Positions 33,501 to 41,241 of a stretch of 64,000 bases of DNA are shown one piece after another. The notes under the pieces were generated by a model. That model saw nothing but the letters and a program-made list of their open reading frames with translations. It was not told the origin of the DNA and made no database searches. The DNA comes from Bryobacterales bacterium (GTDB lineage: Bacteria; Acidobacteriota; Terriglobia; Bryobacterales; Bryobacteraceae). The first letter of the stretch is position 1. Each line of letters starts with the position of its first letter. The stretch is from assembly GCA_016721425.1 (NCBI GenBank), contig JADKID010000017.1, positions 186,001 to 250,000 on the forward strand, written 5' to 3'. The translations under genes and the position numbers were made by a program.

Positions 33501-33948
33501 CGAACGCGCTGCGTCCATTGACTGGCAGATCCACGACGCGACGGTTCTCAATCACCTTGCCGATGGTTCCGGACGCTGTGTCGACAAGCTCGGCCTGAGC
33601 GTTGACCTCCACGGAATCGGTCACGGCTCCAATTTCGAGCAGCATGTTGACCTGGGCGCGCTGGTCCACCTGGAGGGTAATGCCGGTGCGCGTCACCTTC
33701 TTGAATCCGGCGGCCTCGGCGGAGACGGTGTAGGCGCCGATGGGGATGGCCGGCGTGGTGTAGAAGCCTTCCTGGCTGGTCTCAGCCTGGAAGGAGAAAT
33801 TGGTGCCGGTGTTGGTGACGCTGATCTTCACGTTGGGTACGGCAGCGCCGCTGGCATCGGTGACGGTGCCGAGGATGGTACCGCGCCCCTGCTGAGCAGC
33901 CAGAGGGAGAGCGAGAGACACTAACAAAGCGAACGTGAACCTCATCAT
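30532..33948 (-). CDS. TonB-dependent-receptor-like outer-membrane protein with carboxypeptidase-regulatory domain
   Basis: This 1138-residue protein has signal peptide MRFTFALLVSLALPLAA (ATG at 33948 or 33945). Residues about 21-105 are a carboxypeptidase-regulatory-like domain (RGTILGTVTDASGAAVPNVK). A plug follows (VIENRRVVDLPVNGRSAFAL, SINGGPSAVNAMEIDGG), then a long beta-barrel ending in aromatic Phe (VQVALRLTF). This is the Oar/TonB-receptor type abundant in Acidobacteriota, lacking a clear TonB box. It probably binds and imports oligosaccharides for the enzymes encoded behind it. It is the first gene of the seven-gene operon; a candidate promoter lies just upstream. No SusD-like partner is present. 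Confidence 0.85.
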   Translation of the reverse strand: MMRFTFALLVSLALPLAAQQGRGTILGTVTDASGAAVPNVKISVTNTGTNFSFQAETSQEGFYTTPAIPIGAYTVSAEAAGFKKVTRTGITLQVDQRAQVNMLLEIGAVTDSVEVNAQAELVDTASGTIGKVIENRRVVDLPVNGRSAFALAQLAPAVKSTQGNSQGFLDRGLSVSLLSINGGPSAVNAMEIDGGNNNQAYYNEANANPATDSIQEFKVQSNTMSAEFGFTLGGVLNVVTKSGTNQYHGSLYSYMRNSALDARDTFALTKGQFSYNQPGGSLGGPIDIPKIYKGKDKTFFFFNWEEYMYRTSATSFTTVPITAWKQGDFSNLKNSSGAPITIYDPNTTIANPNGSGYVRTPFANNIIPTSRLDPVAQAAQKILPEPNAVPINAFSQTNNFYQVNRNATDSNQYTIRGDHRFSDKNLLFFRFMYFEHNPYPLASNFVPLEASGSRTDDLQNKNVVISDTHTFSPNWVNEFRAGLMRNYLNFKVTSADRNWPEKLGLPNTPQDVFPAFETGFGGLNPQGTYGQRGSTTPQFVNTVSHIAGKHTTRFGVDVRRLLGDNLQKSYPSGQFQFNTGLTTNPQAPTNTGFGYAQFMTGAAGTTSVGTYMGESQRGYSISTYVQDDWKVSRRLTLNLGLRYDYQDPAHEMNNGLSNFDPIGINPENKLKGRMTYAGVNGAPTSPFAREKRAFAPRVGYSYDLTGRGRTVIRGGYALFFANIFNVSYFGQTGGFANTTTAYTAPANNNVFKAFDLKNGLPYAPTQPLGAKLGPGYLLSNGVATDQNDQSVPYSQQWNISLQHQLPLGIVLEASYSANRGTHLVSGSYDMNQLNPQYLSLGLALQDAVPNPYAGIVPGNLGGATITRAQSLKPYPYYSGISVRNPHLGNSMYHAMLLNAEKRFSNGFTMLASFTGSKLMSDSVVSPLNYIGEQTGTVGYQNGNFNRRAERSLDPTDLPRRFVLSALYELPFGKGKRFAVSNAALEAIVGGWQVGTITTIQSGLPLQVRGANNFLADRPNSTGVSAAIDDPTQYKWLRGDVFVNPANYTYGNVGRVLPDVRAPGIRSFDLSMVKNTRIMERMNFQLRLEAFNAPNLVNLGYPNVSFAAGANGQNSNALFGRITSDRGPRNVQVALRLTF

Positions 33949-33972
33949 GGAAGCAGACCTCGAAGTCTCGGA

Positions 33973-33999
33973 ATTGTAACCTGAGATCTACGTTGTCAT
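33973..33999 (-). promoter_or_regulatory. candidate promoter of the polysaccharide operon
   Basis: On the minus strand ATGACA (33999-33994) and TACAAT (33978-33973) resemble -35 and -10 boxes with a short 15-bp spacer. They lie about 25 bases before the receptor ATG, where GAGG stands 10 bases upstream. The spacing is sub-optimal, so this is only a candidate. The remaining part of 34000-34240 has no gene that I can support. Confidence 0.35.
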
Positions 34000-34240
34000 G
34001 AGTATGGCAGGCTGTCGTCTGCGGATTGTGCTACTTGAATGTAGTCCAAACAGACTATAACCGGCGCTGTCCTGACCAGCGGTTGGGTCATTTTCCTGGA
34101 ACCTTCACCGCATGGCAAGACCGGATTACCACGCTTGGCATCGCCTTGAGTCTGCGGTGCTTTCCTGAGACGCGGCTCGTCTCCGGACCCGGGCTCGCTT
34201 TTTGTGGCAACCGTCGAATGGGGGTGATAGCTTGTCTGTC

Positions 34241-35509
34241 ATGCGGTATCGAATCCTCTGGTTGGCCTTCTGCTGCGCCGTCGCCGGCGCCTGCTCCGGG
34301 TGCCACAGGAAGAAGGATCCGCAGCCGCCTGCCGCCCAAAGCAAGGGAGCCAGAGACACCGGCGCCAAGCTGACGGCGTCCGAGATCGTCATCAGTGACC
34401 AGGCTCTGGCGCCATTGTTGTTGCGCGGTTTCTATGAGCCGGAGGGCGACTGGCGCTGGACCGCGCGGCAGTTCGCCGTGGCGCTCACGCCGCTGCCCGG
34501 CGCTGAGGATTCGTATCTCGTCCTGGACTTTGCATTGCCCGTGGAAGTCATGCAGAGGGTACACACGGTGACGCTCACTGCACGCGTCAACGGGACAACG
34601 GTGGGCGCCAAGACCTACAAAGCCGCCGGACGTTACAGCTTCTTTACCAAGGTCCCCCAATCGGCGCTGGCTGTCCTGCCGGCCGTGGTGGAGTTTGAGC
34701 TCGACAAATCCGTCTCGCCGGACAAAGGCCGGGAGCTCGGCCTCATCGCGGTTGCAGTTTCGCTGACCCACACCTCAGAGGCGCCATTTGACCGCGAGGC
34801 CGAAACCGTCCGCGCCCGCCAGGGCTATCAGTATCTGCTGGCTAAACGGGAGCTCGCCATGCCTCCCGCCAAACAGCATGAGATGATGAAGCTCTTCCAC
34901 GACGTGCCCGTCTGGCGGCATATGTTCTTCCACAACGTGCAGCTGGAAAAGAGCCCGCTGGACCTCTGGATGATGCAACAGATCATCTATGAAACACAGC
35001 CGGAATACATCGTCGAAACCGGCACGTGGAAGGGCGGCTCCGCTCTATACTGGGCCCATACGCTCAACGGCATGGAGCTCTTCCGCTCCCGCGTGATCAC
35101 CGTGGATGTCCAGAATGTCACCACCACCGCGGCGGCCCACCCGCTCTGGAAGAAGTACGTCACCTTCCTCCACGGCAGTTCCACGGATCCCACGATCGTC
35201 GCCCGGATTGCGGAGCTCGTGAAAGGCCACAGGACTCTCGTGGTTCTCGATTCCGATCACCGCCTGGCGCACGTCGTGAAAGAGCTCCACGCATACGCTC
35301 CTCTGGTCAGCAAGGGCAGCTACCTGGTGGTGGAGGATACGCACCTGGACGGCGTGCCCACGGACCCCGGCTTCGGTCCCGGCCCACTCGCTGCTGTCCG
35401 CCAGTTCCTGGAAGGAGGAGGCCGCAGGGAATTCGACCAGGACCTCACACGCGAGGCCTACATCATGACCTTCAACCCGGGCGGCTGGCTGCGGCGCAAA
35501 GCCGATTAA
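34241..35509 (+). CDS. lipoprotein-type protein with C-terminal CmcI-like methyltransferase domain
   Basis: This 422-residue protein begins MRYRILWLAFCCAVAGACSG, a short lipoprotein-like leader with candidate Cys 18 or 21. Residues about 40-200 are a beta-rich domain I do not recognise (LLLRGFYEPEGDWRWTARQF, VHTVTLTARVNG). Residues about 225-420 match cephalosporin-hydroxylase/CmcI-type methyltransferases: YIVETGTWKGGSALYWAHT (SAM loop), VITVDVQ, LVVLDSDHR and YLVVEDTHLDG, the acidic metal-binding residues of that family. Such enzymes are normally cytosolic and SAM-dependent, often acting on cell-surface sugars, so a membrane-anchored version is odd. It is transcribed away from the receptor gene and converges on the response regulator. 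Confidence 0.72.
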   Translation: MRYRILWLAFCCAVAGACSGCHRKKDPQPPAAQSKGARDTGAKLTASEIVISDQALAPLLLRGFYEPEGDWRWTARQFAVALTPLPGAEDSYLVLDFALPVEVMQRVHTVTLTARVNGTTVGAKTYKAAGRYSFFTKVPQSALAVLPAVVEFELDKSVSPDKGRELGLIAVAVSLTHTSEAPFDREAETVRARQGYQYLLAKRELAMPPAKQHEMMKLFHDVPVWRHMFFHNVQLEKSPLDLWMMQQIIYETQPEYIVETGTWKGGSALYWAHTLNGMELFRSRVITVDVQNVTTTAAAHPLWKKYVTFLHGSSTDPTIVARIAELVKGHRTLVVLDSDHRLAHVVKELHAYAPLVSKGSYLVVEDTHLDGVPTDPGFGPGPLAAVRQFLEGGGRREFDQDLTREAYIMTFNPGGWLRRKAD

Positions 35510-35530
35510 CGCGCCTACGCGGCTCTCTGC

Positions 35531-36163
35531 CTACAGCAACTCCCGCCGGTAGTGCTCCAGCGCCACGCGCACCAGTTGCGATCTCGTCCGCACACCCGTC
35601 TTCGAGAACAACTGCTGCAGCGATGCCTTGATCGCACTCTCGGACACGTGCAGACGCTCAGCGATTTCTTTATTCGCCAACCCCTCGAAAACACCGCGCA
35701 GCACCTGCCTGTCCCGTTCCGTGAATCGCGCGCGCCGGGCGGCCTCGGCCGTGGCCGGCTCCTCAATGCCGGTGGAGTACTTGGGATCCATCCAGGTCTC
35801 GCCCCGCAAGACGGCATGCACCGCCTCAATCAGTAGCTCCGGCGAGTTGTTCTTGAGGAAGATCCCACTCACCCCGGCGCCGATCATGGCGCGGACCTCG
35901 GCCAGAGTCAGCCCCACGGTAACGATCAGGATTTTACCCGTGAACCCGCTGGAGCGGGCCGCGGCCACCACCTCGTTGCCGCGCCGGTCGCCCAGTTCGT
36001 AATCCAGCAGCACCAGATCGAATGGCCGGCTGGCGATCAGATGGAGCGCCTCCTCCACTGTGCCGCACTGGGCGGTGATGCGGATATCGGAACTGACAGC
36101 GAGCAGGCGGGCCAGCGACTCGCGGAAGAGCGCGTGGTCGTCAACCAGTAGAACGTGAATCAT
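35531..36163 (-). CDS. NarL/FixJ-family response regulator
   Basis: This 210-residue protein has a receiver domain 1-120 with acidic pocket VDDH (residues 8-9), phospho-acceptor Asp about 54 in VLLDYELGDRRG, and the switch Lys in IFLKNN. A LuxR-type HTH follows at about 145-205 (RFTERDRQVLRGVFEGLANK, AERLHVSESAIKASLQQLF). The start at 36163 overlaps the kinase stop (ATGA), so the two are co-translated. The kinase therefore controls this DNA-binding regulator. A decayed copy of this gene lies at 20866-21344. Targets are unknown; the proximity to the polysaccharide operon makes control of that operon possible but unproven. Confidence 0.9.
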   Translation of the reverse strand: MIHVLLVDDHALFRESLARLLAVSSDIRITAQCGTVEEALHLIASRPFDLVLLDYELGDRRGNEVVAAARSSGFTGKILIVTVGLTLAEVRAMIGAGVSGIFLKNNSPELLIEAVHAVLRGETWMDPKYSTGIEEPATAEAARRARFTERDRQVLRGVFEGLANKEIAERLHVSESAIKASLQQLFSKTGVRTRSQLVRVALEHYRRELL

Positions 36164-37602
36164 GCGGAATGCTCCATCGAATTCCAATCCGCACCGCCAT
36201 CGAGAGCGGCGCATGGCTGCAGGCGGATACACATCATGCAGCCCTCCGGGGTGGGCTCATGATACAACTCACCCTCACAAGCTCGAATGATAGCGCGAGA
36301 CACAAAGAGGCCGAGGCCCACCGCATCGGCGCCCTGTTGAAAGGGTTGGAACAACCGCTCCGGATGGGCAACACCCTGGCCGGTATCGTAGATGCGCAGG
36401 ATCACCCCTCTCGGCTCCTGCGTGATTGTCAGGCGCACGAGCCGAGTGGCGGAGCCCTCCAGCGCGCGTATGCTGTTGCGCACCAGGTTGAGCAGCACCT
36501 GAAGAAGTCCGTGATGCTCGCCCAACACCAGCAGAGGCTCGCCAGGAGACTCGATGGCCAGTTCGATCTCCTGCGCCTCCAGGCTGGGACCGGCCACAAT
36601 GCGAAACTCCTCGATGAGTTGCTCCAGGTTGACGGGGTCCATGTCCTGCTCGGCGGTGGCCTGCAGTTCCACCGTGGCGAGACGCGCAAGCCCCTGGGAC
36701 AAGGTGCCCAGGGCGGCGTAGTCCTCCGTCTGTTCGACACCAGGCAGGCGGCCGAGATTGGCGTGGACAACTCCGATTGCGGCGCAGATGTTGCGAATCT
36801 CGTGCGAAACCGAACCCACCAACACTCGCGTGCTGCGCAAGAGACTCTGCAGGGACGTCTCCTGCCACTCGCGGAGGTCCTCCGAGGAGTCCGTGATGAT
36901 GGCCGCAAGACGCATTCCGTTCCGCGTGGGATAGGTCGCAAACCAGACGCAGGCGAGAAAGGACTCACCATTGGCCCGGCGGCCCCGGGCAGTGGTCGCT
37001 GTGCGGTAAGGCAGATCATCGGTAGCGGCCTGGAGAAGGTCCGCCATCACCGGAAGATACTGGCGGACGTCCGCATTGATCAGAGTGCCGGGCGGCAGGG
37101 CCAGCAGGTCGTGGGCGGCCTGGTTGGCCAGGTCAACGTGTCCTCCGCTATCCAGCGTGATGATGGCTGCAGGACTGGATTCGATCAGGGACCGGAACTG
37201 CGATTCCGCCTCGCGGCGCAGTTCCATCTGCTCCTGGATCCGTTTCGAGAACTCGAGTGCGAGCCGCCGACCGCGCGCCAGTTCGTTGGAAAACAGTCCC
37301 GCGCCAAGAAAAGACACCATGCCATAGCTCATCCGCGCGAGAGATTCCTGCTCATACCCGAATGGCGCGAAGTGTTCGCGCAGGAACGTGAAGAGGATCG
37401 ATATCAGAACAATTTGAACGCGGCTGAGAGCCGGCGCCAGAAAAAGTGTCGGGAAAATGTAGAGGATGCCGAGACTGACGGAAGTGAAGGCGCTGGCGTC
37501 GAGAGCTGCGATGAGGATCGTCAACACCAGCGAAGCTCCATAGCGGATTCGCGCCGGTGCTTCCAGCAGGCGAATCAGCGGCGACGGCGGATGGTTGATC
37601 AT
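36160..37602 (-). CDS. membrane-bound PAS histidine kinase
   Basis: The protein has 480 residues. Residues about 20-105 contain three to four hydrophobic segments with short loops, an integral sensor unit. A coiled linker follows (FSKRIQEQMELRREAESQF), then a PAS domain at about 135-245 (SLIESSPAAIITLDSGGHVD). The dimerisation helix carries the phospho-accepting His about 267 in GSVSHEIRN. The ATPase domain has an N box NLVRNSIRAL, G1 DTGQG and G2 GLGLF. All catalytic motifs are intact. It forms a two-gene operon with the response regulator. The signal is unknown; the membrane part suggests sensing in the bilayer. Confidence 0.88.
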   Translation of the reverse strand: MINHPPSPLIRLLEAPARIRYGASLVLTILIAALDASAFTSVSLGILYIFPTLFLAPALSRVQIVLISILFTFLREHFAPFGYEQESLARMSYGMVSFLGAGLFSNELARGRRLALEFSKRIQEQMELRREAESQFRSLIESSPAAIITLDSGGHVDLANQAAHDLLALPPGTLINADVRQYLPVMADLLQAATDDLPYRTATTARGRRANGESFLACVWFATYPTRNGMRLAAIITDSSEDLREWQETSLQSLLRSTRVLVGSVSHEIRNICAAIGVVHANLGRLPGVEQTEDYAALGTLSQGLARLATVELQATAEQDMDPVNLEQLIEEFRIVAGPSLEAQEIELAIESPGEPLLVLGEHHGLLQVLLNLVRNSIRALEGSATRLVRLTITQEPRGVILRIYDTGQGVAHPERLFQPFQQGADAVGLGLFVSRAIIRACEGELYHEPTPEGCMMCIRLQPCAALDGGADWNSMEHSA

Positions 37603-37625
37603 TGGGCGCTACTCACTCCACCATA

Positions 37626-38765
37626 CTAAGGCCGGACAATTGGAGTGAGATCGCCGCCGGGCTGGATCGTATACTTGCGCCCTCGCCACGTCATGGTCCG
37701 CCCGAAGTAGGCGAGCCAGTAGAAAAACCAGCTCCAAAGATCCTGCACCGGCACCAGAAACCAGCGGCGGCGCGTCAGCGGGTCGTGCAATACCCACTCA
37801 CCAGTGGCATGGGCAGCAAGCGCACGCAGTGCCAAGGTTGCCAGCAGCAGCGGCCACCACGCGGAATTGACCAGCGTCAGCACCAGCGCCCACGGCGTGG
37901 GGTAGGTGAACACCTGCCCGTAGTAGCCCGCCGGGCGCGAACAGCGCGTCCCGCGCAGCCACGTCACGCGGTGTTTGCAGTTGGCCCGGAACGTTTGAGT
38001 CCCGATGCGGTGCTCAATGACATAGGAGGAGAGTTCCACCTTCCATCCCGCCTCGTGCGCATAGCGCCCCACCAGGAAGTCGTCGATGTAGGAGTCCTTC
38101 ACCCTCGGAAAGCCCCCGATATCCTCGAAGATCTTCCGGCGGCACGCGATCGTCGGCCCAACCGAGAAGTTCATCCCCTCCAACCGGCGCGCCACCAGAA
38201 TCCCGGCGATGAACTCAGTGTTCATGCCGATGGCCTCCAGCCGAGACCAGAAGCTATCGCCAGGCACCGCACGGTACGGGCACGTCACCAGGCCCAGCTT
38301 TGGATCCGCAAACTCTGCCGCAATTACTCGCAGATGCTCCGGTGTGACGCGGATATCGGAGTCGCTCATCACGACAAGATCGTGCTGCACCGCGTTGGTC
38401 AACTGCTCCAACGAGTAAACCTTGGGGTTGATATAGGGCGGCTTGCCCGTCACCAGGATCCGGCACGGGATGTGGGGATAGCGGGCACGCACTCGCTCAG
38501 CGATGGGCAGCGCCTGGTCGTCGGCGGTGTCAACACCCAGGATGATCTCGAAGTCCGGGTAGTCCTGCTCGAAATAGGAGACCAGGTTATCTTCCAGCCC
38601 CTCGTCAATCCCGTGCAGCGGCTTTACAACACTGATGGGCGGAGTAGGGCCCAGCGCCGGACGGGGTCTCGTCCTCAGATAATGCCGGGCCGATCCGATA
38701 ATCAGTCCCAGAAACACCAGCCCGCCGGTGATCAGCGCCAGCAGGACAATCTGAAGATAGAGCAT
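37626..38765 (-). CDS. hpnI: GT21-like glycosyltransferase, HpnI/ceramide-glucosyltransferase type
   Basis: This 379-residue membrane glycosyltransferase has an N-terminal span (about 5-27), a GT-A catalytic domain (about 40-290) and C-terminal spans (about 285-360). The sequence PPISVVKPLHGIDEGLEDNL and the motifs VDTADD, MSDSDIRV and DSYIDDFLVGR mark the D1/D2/D3 acidic sites, and HRVTWLRGTR corresponds to the (Q/R)xxRW site. This is the family of ceramide glucosyltransferases and of bacterial HpnI, which adds N-acetylglucosamine to bacteriohopanetetrol. Because Acidobacteriota make hopanoids the HpnI reading is likely, but another lipid acceptor is possible. It lies 6 bp after thrS. Confidence 0.78.
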   Translation of the reverse strand: MLYLQIVLLALITGGLVFLGLIIGSARHYLRTRPRPALGPTPPISVVKPLHGIDEGLEDNLVSYFEQDYPDFEIILGVDTADDQALPIAERVRARYPHIPCRILVTGKPPYINPKVYSLEQLTNAVQHDLVVMSDSDIRVTPEHLRVIAAEFADPKLGLVTCPYRAVPGDSFWSRLEAIGMNTEFIAGILVARRLEGMNFSVGPTIACRRKIFEDIGGFPRVKDSYIDDFLVGRYAHEAGWKVELSSYVIEHRIGTQTFRANCKHRVTWLRGTRCSRPAGYYGQVFTYPTPWALVLTLVNSAWWPLLLATLALRALAAHATGEWVLHDPLTRRRWFLVPVQDLWSWFFYWLAYFGRTMTWRGRKYTIQPGGDLTPIVRP

Positions 38766-38771
38766 GAGCCC

Positions 38772-40715
38772 CTACTCGGTGGGGGCTTTGTCAGCCACGA
38801 GTTTGGCGATGTCGGCAACCACTTCAGCCACGGCGCGGGCGCCCAGATCGCCCCCCTTGCGGGTCCGCACGGCCACCTTGCCATCAGCCGCCTCCCGATC
38901 GCCCACCACCAGCATGAACGGGATCTTCTGGAGTTGCGCCTCGCGGATCTTGTAGTTCACCTTTTCACTGCGCGCATCGATCTCCACGCGCAGTCCGGCA
39001 GCCTCCAGTTGGGTCTGCACCGTTTTGGCGTAGTCCAGATGACGATCCGCAATGGGCAGCACGATGGCCTGCACGGGCGCCAGCCACGTCGGGAATGCTC
39101 CGGCGTAGTGTTCCAGCAGGATGCCGAAGAACCGCTCCACGGAGCCGTACAGCGCGCGGTGCACCATCAGCGGCTGGTGCTTGGCGCCGTCCTCGCCCGT
39201 GTACTCCAGCTCGAATCTACGCGGCAGCGTGAAATCAAACTGCACCGTAGAAAGCTGCCAGGGACGATCCAGCGCGTCCAACAGCTTCACGTCGATCTTC
39301 GGGCCATAGAAGGCGGCCTCGTCGGCCATCACCGTGGCCTCCAGGCCAACCCGCTCCACGGCGCGGTGCAGCGCCTTCTCCGCCAGCGCCCACTGCTCCG
39401 GCGTTCCGTCGTATTTGCCGCTCTTGCCACCGTCCCAAACCGAAATCTCGGCCTTGTAGCGATGGAAACCGTATGTCTTCAGCACGTCAACGGCAAACTC
39501 CAGACAGTTGACGATCTCGTCCTCAATCTGATCCGGACGGCAGAAAATGTGGGCGTCGTCCTGCGTGAAGCCACGGACGCGGAAGAGCCCGTGCAGCGTG
39601 CCGGAGCGCTCATAGCGGTACACCGTGCCCAGCTCGCCCAGCCGCACCGGCAGATCGCGGTAGGAATGCTGCTTATCCCGGTAGATCAGAATATGACCAG
39701 GACAGTTCATCGGCTTCAGCCGGTAGCGGGCGTCGTCCAGCTCAATCGCCGCGTACATATTGTCGGCGTAGTGCGAAAGGTGGCCGGAGACCTCCCACAG
39801 CGACTCGCGCATCACGTGCGGCGTATTCACCAGCGAGTAGCCGCGGCGCAGATACTGCTCGCGCATCCAGTCTTCCAGCATCTTGCGCACGAGCGCGCCC
39901 TTGGGATGGAAGAAGATCAGGCCCGGCCCCGCCAGTTCCTGGATCGAGATCAGGTCCAGCTGCTTGCCCAGCAGCCGGTGATCACGCCGCTTGGCCTCTT
40001 CCAGCTTGTGCAGGTGTTCGTCGAGGTCCTTCTGCGAAAACCACGCGGTGCCGTAGATCCGTTGAAGCTGCTGGCGCTTCTCATCGCCCTTCCAGTACGC
40101 ACCGGCAATCGAGAGCAACTTGAACGCCTTGATGCGCTTGGTGGAGGGCACGTGCGGACCGCGGCAGAAATCGATGAATTGCGGGCCTAGCGTGTACTCA
40201 GAGAAGATGTCACCGGCGCGCTCGCTGATCAGCTCGCACTTCATCGGCTCGCCGAGCTCTTCGTACTTCTTCAACCCCTCCGGCTTGGCCACCAGGCGGC
40301 GCTCATACGGCAGATCGCGGTCGCGGATCTCCCTCATGCGCTGCTCGATCTTCTCCAAATCATCGGGCGTAAAGGGCGAGGGCCGGTCAAAATCGTAGTA
40401 GAAGCCGTCCTTGATGGGCGGACCGATGCCCAGCTTCGTCCCCGGATACAGCTCCAGCACAGCCGCGGCCAGCAGATGCGCCGTCGAGTGGCGATAGATC
40501 TCCAGAGCCTCCGGGCTCTTGGAGGTGAGAAGTTCCAGGGTGGAGTCGGAATCAAACGGCCGGGTCAGATCGATCAATTCGCCATTGACCTTGGCCGCTA
40601 CGGCGTCGTCGGCCAGGCGCTGCCCGATGGAGCGGGCAACGTCCAGTGAGGTGGATCCTGCGGAGACAACCTTGATGCTGCCATCCGGCAACGTGATGGA
40701 ATAGGTGCTGCTCAT
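38772..40715 (-). CDS. thrS: threonyl-tRNA synthetase
   Basis: At 647 residues it matches full-length bacterial ThrRS. Order: TGS domain 1-65 (TYSITLPDGSIKVVSAG), the editing domain with HSTAHLLAAAV and the distal zinc-type site, then the class II core with motif 1, MNCPGH (Zn ligand Cys), motif 2 (YRYERSGTLHGLFRVRGFTQ) and motif 3 (LMVHRALYGSVERFFGILLE), and an anticodon-binding domain from about 540. It charges tRNA-Thr in the cytoplasm. A hairpin of 31 bases directly abuts the ATG and no Shine-Dalgarno is visible, which suggests translational control. It is transcribed with the HpnI-like gene (6-bp gap). Confidence 0.97.
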   Translation of the reverse strand: MSSTYSITLPDGSIKVVSAGSTSLDVARSIGQRLADDAVAAKVNGELIDLTRPFDSDSTLELLTSKSPEALEIYRHSTAHLLAAAVLELYPGTKLGIGPPIKDGFYYDFDRPSPFTPDDLEKIEQRMREIRDRDLPYERRLVAKPEGLKKYEELGEPMKCELISERAGDIFSEYTLGPQFIDFCRGPHVPSTKRIKAFKLLSIAGAYWKGDEKRQQLQRIYGTAWFSQKDLDEHLHKLEEAKRRDHRLLGKQLDLISIQELAGPGLIFFHPKGALVRKMLEDWMREQYLRRGYSLVNTPHVMRESLWEVSGHLSHYADNMYAAIELDDARYRLKPMNCPGHILIYRDKQHSYRDLPVRLGELGTVYRYERSGTLHGLFRVRGFTQDDAHIFCRPDQIEDEIVNCLEFAVDVLKTYGFHRYKAEISVWDGGKSGKYDGTPEQWALAEKALHRAVERVGLEATVMADEAAFYGPKIDVKLLDALDRPWQLSTVQFDFTLPRRFELEYTGEDGAKHQPLMVHRALYGSVERFFGILLEHYAGAFPTWLAPVQAIVLPIADRHLDYAKTVQTQLEAAGLRVEIDARSEKVNYKIREAQLQKIPFMLVVGDREAADGKVAVRTRKGGDLGARAVAEVVADIAKLVADKAPTE

Positions 40716-40746
40716 GTGATTTCTGGTGAAAAAACCAGCGTATCAC
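40716..40746 (-). promoter_or_regulatory. hairpin directly upstream of thrS start codon
   Basis: In the mRNA sense GTGAT and ATCAC, then CTGGT and ACCAG, make a two-part stem (5+5 bp, small internal loop, loop TTTTTC). It ends at the base before the ATG. No ribosome site lies in between. It could be a translational operator as known for thrS of enterobacteria; the fold is seen, the function is inferred. Confidence 0.5.
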
Positions 40747-40860
40747 GGTGGCTCCGGATAGGACGCACCGGCACTGGCGAATCCGCCTCGCCGCCAGGCA
40801 TCATGGGGACCGTCGGCATCGGCGCGGCGCACAAGATGATGGAGAATCTTTGCGAACGCC

Positions 40861-41133
40861 CTAAGCAGACTCTTCCAGCAGCGCACAGATCATATGGGCC
40901 ATGGGAGCCGTATCGGCGCGCATCGGCGACAGAATGTAGTCGTCAGCCTCACCGGGCGCCAGCGGCAGCAGGAACGGGCGGAAGAAGAACGACGAGTCCG
41001 GACAATCCAGCAAAGTCCGCTGCGTTTGCGTGGGACTGAGCAGCAAGGCAGACAGGCCGGAGAAGTCCACCGACGCCAGGGCGCTTACGGTCTGAGAGAT
41101 TTCGAGAGGCCGCACATTTTTGTGATGCAGCAC
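40861..41133 (-). CDS. small hypothetical protein
   Basis: A 90-residue open frame starts at GTG and ends in TAG-type stop context, filling an otherwise empty stretch between thrS and the sigma factor. The sequence (KNVRPLEISQTVSALASVDF, LAPGEADDYILSPMRAD) reads like a genuine soluble protein, with balanced composition unlike the Arg-rich antisense frames nearby. I recognise no family. The opposite strand also carries a short frame, but that one is Arg/Gln-rich and less convincing. No good ribosome site is visible, so the start is uncertain. The stretches 40747-40860 and 41134-41241 show nothing else. Confidence 0.35.
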   Translation of the reverse strand: MLHHKNVRPLEISQTVSALASVDFSGLSALLLSPTQTQRTLLDCPDSSFFFRPFLLPLAPGEADDYILSPMRADTAPMAHMICALLEESA

Positions 41134-41241
41134 CTTGCCGAGTAGTTTCTTTTATCGGCGCCCGCGTCGCCCTCCCTCACCAGTTCGCACTCGCGCCTCC
41201 GCACCGGACTGCTATCCTGAAAGCTCGGAGTCATTGCTGAC

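Noticed and set aside
31270..33924. Long open frame (884 codons) antisense to the receptor gene
   Set aside because: It is the complement of a clear outer-membrane receptor in a G+C-rich region; its Val/Gly/Ala/Arg-rich composition and lack of motifs mark it as a shadow.
34167..34183. Hairpin GAGACG/CGTCTC followed 15 bases later by TTTTT
   Set aside because: The T-run is too far from the stem and there is no upstream gene on that strand to terminate.
37602..40190. 862-codon open frame on the plus strand
   Set aside because: Antisense of the HpnI-like gene and thrS, both clear; composition typical of a shadow frame.
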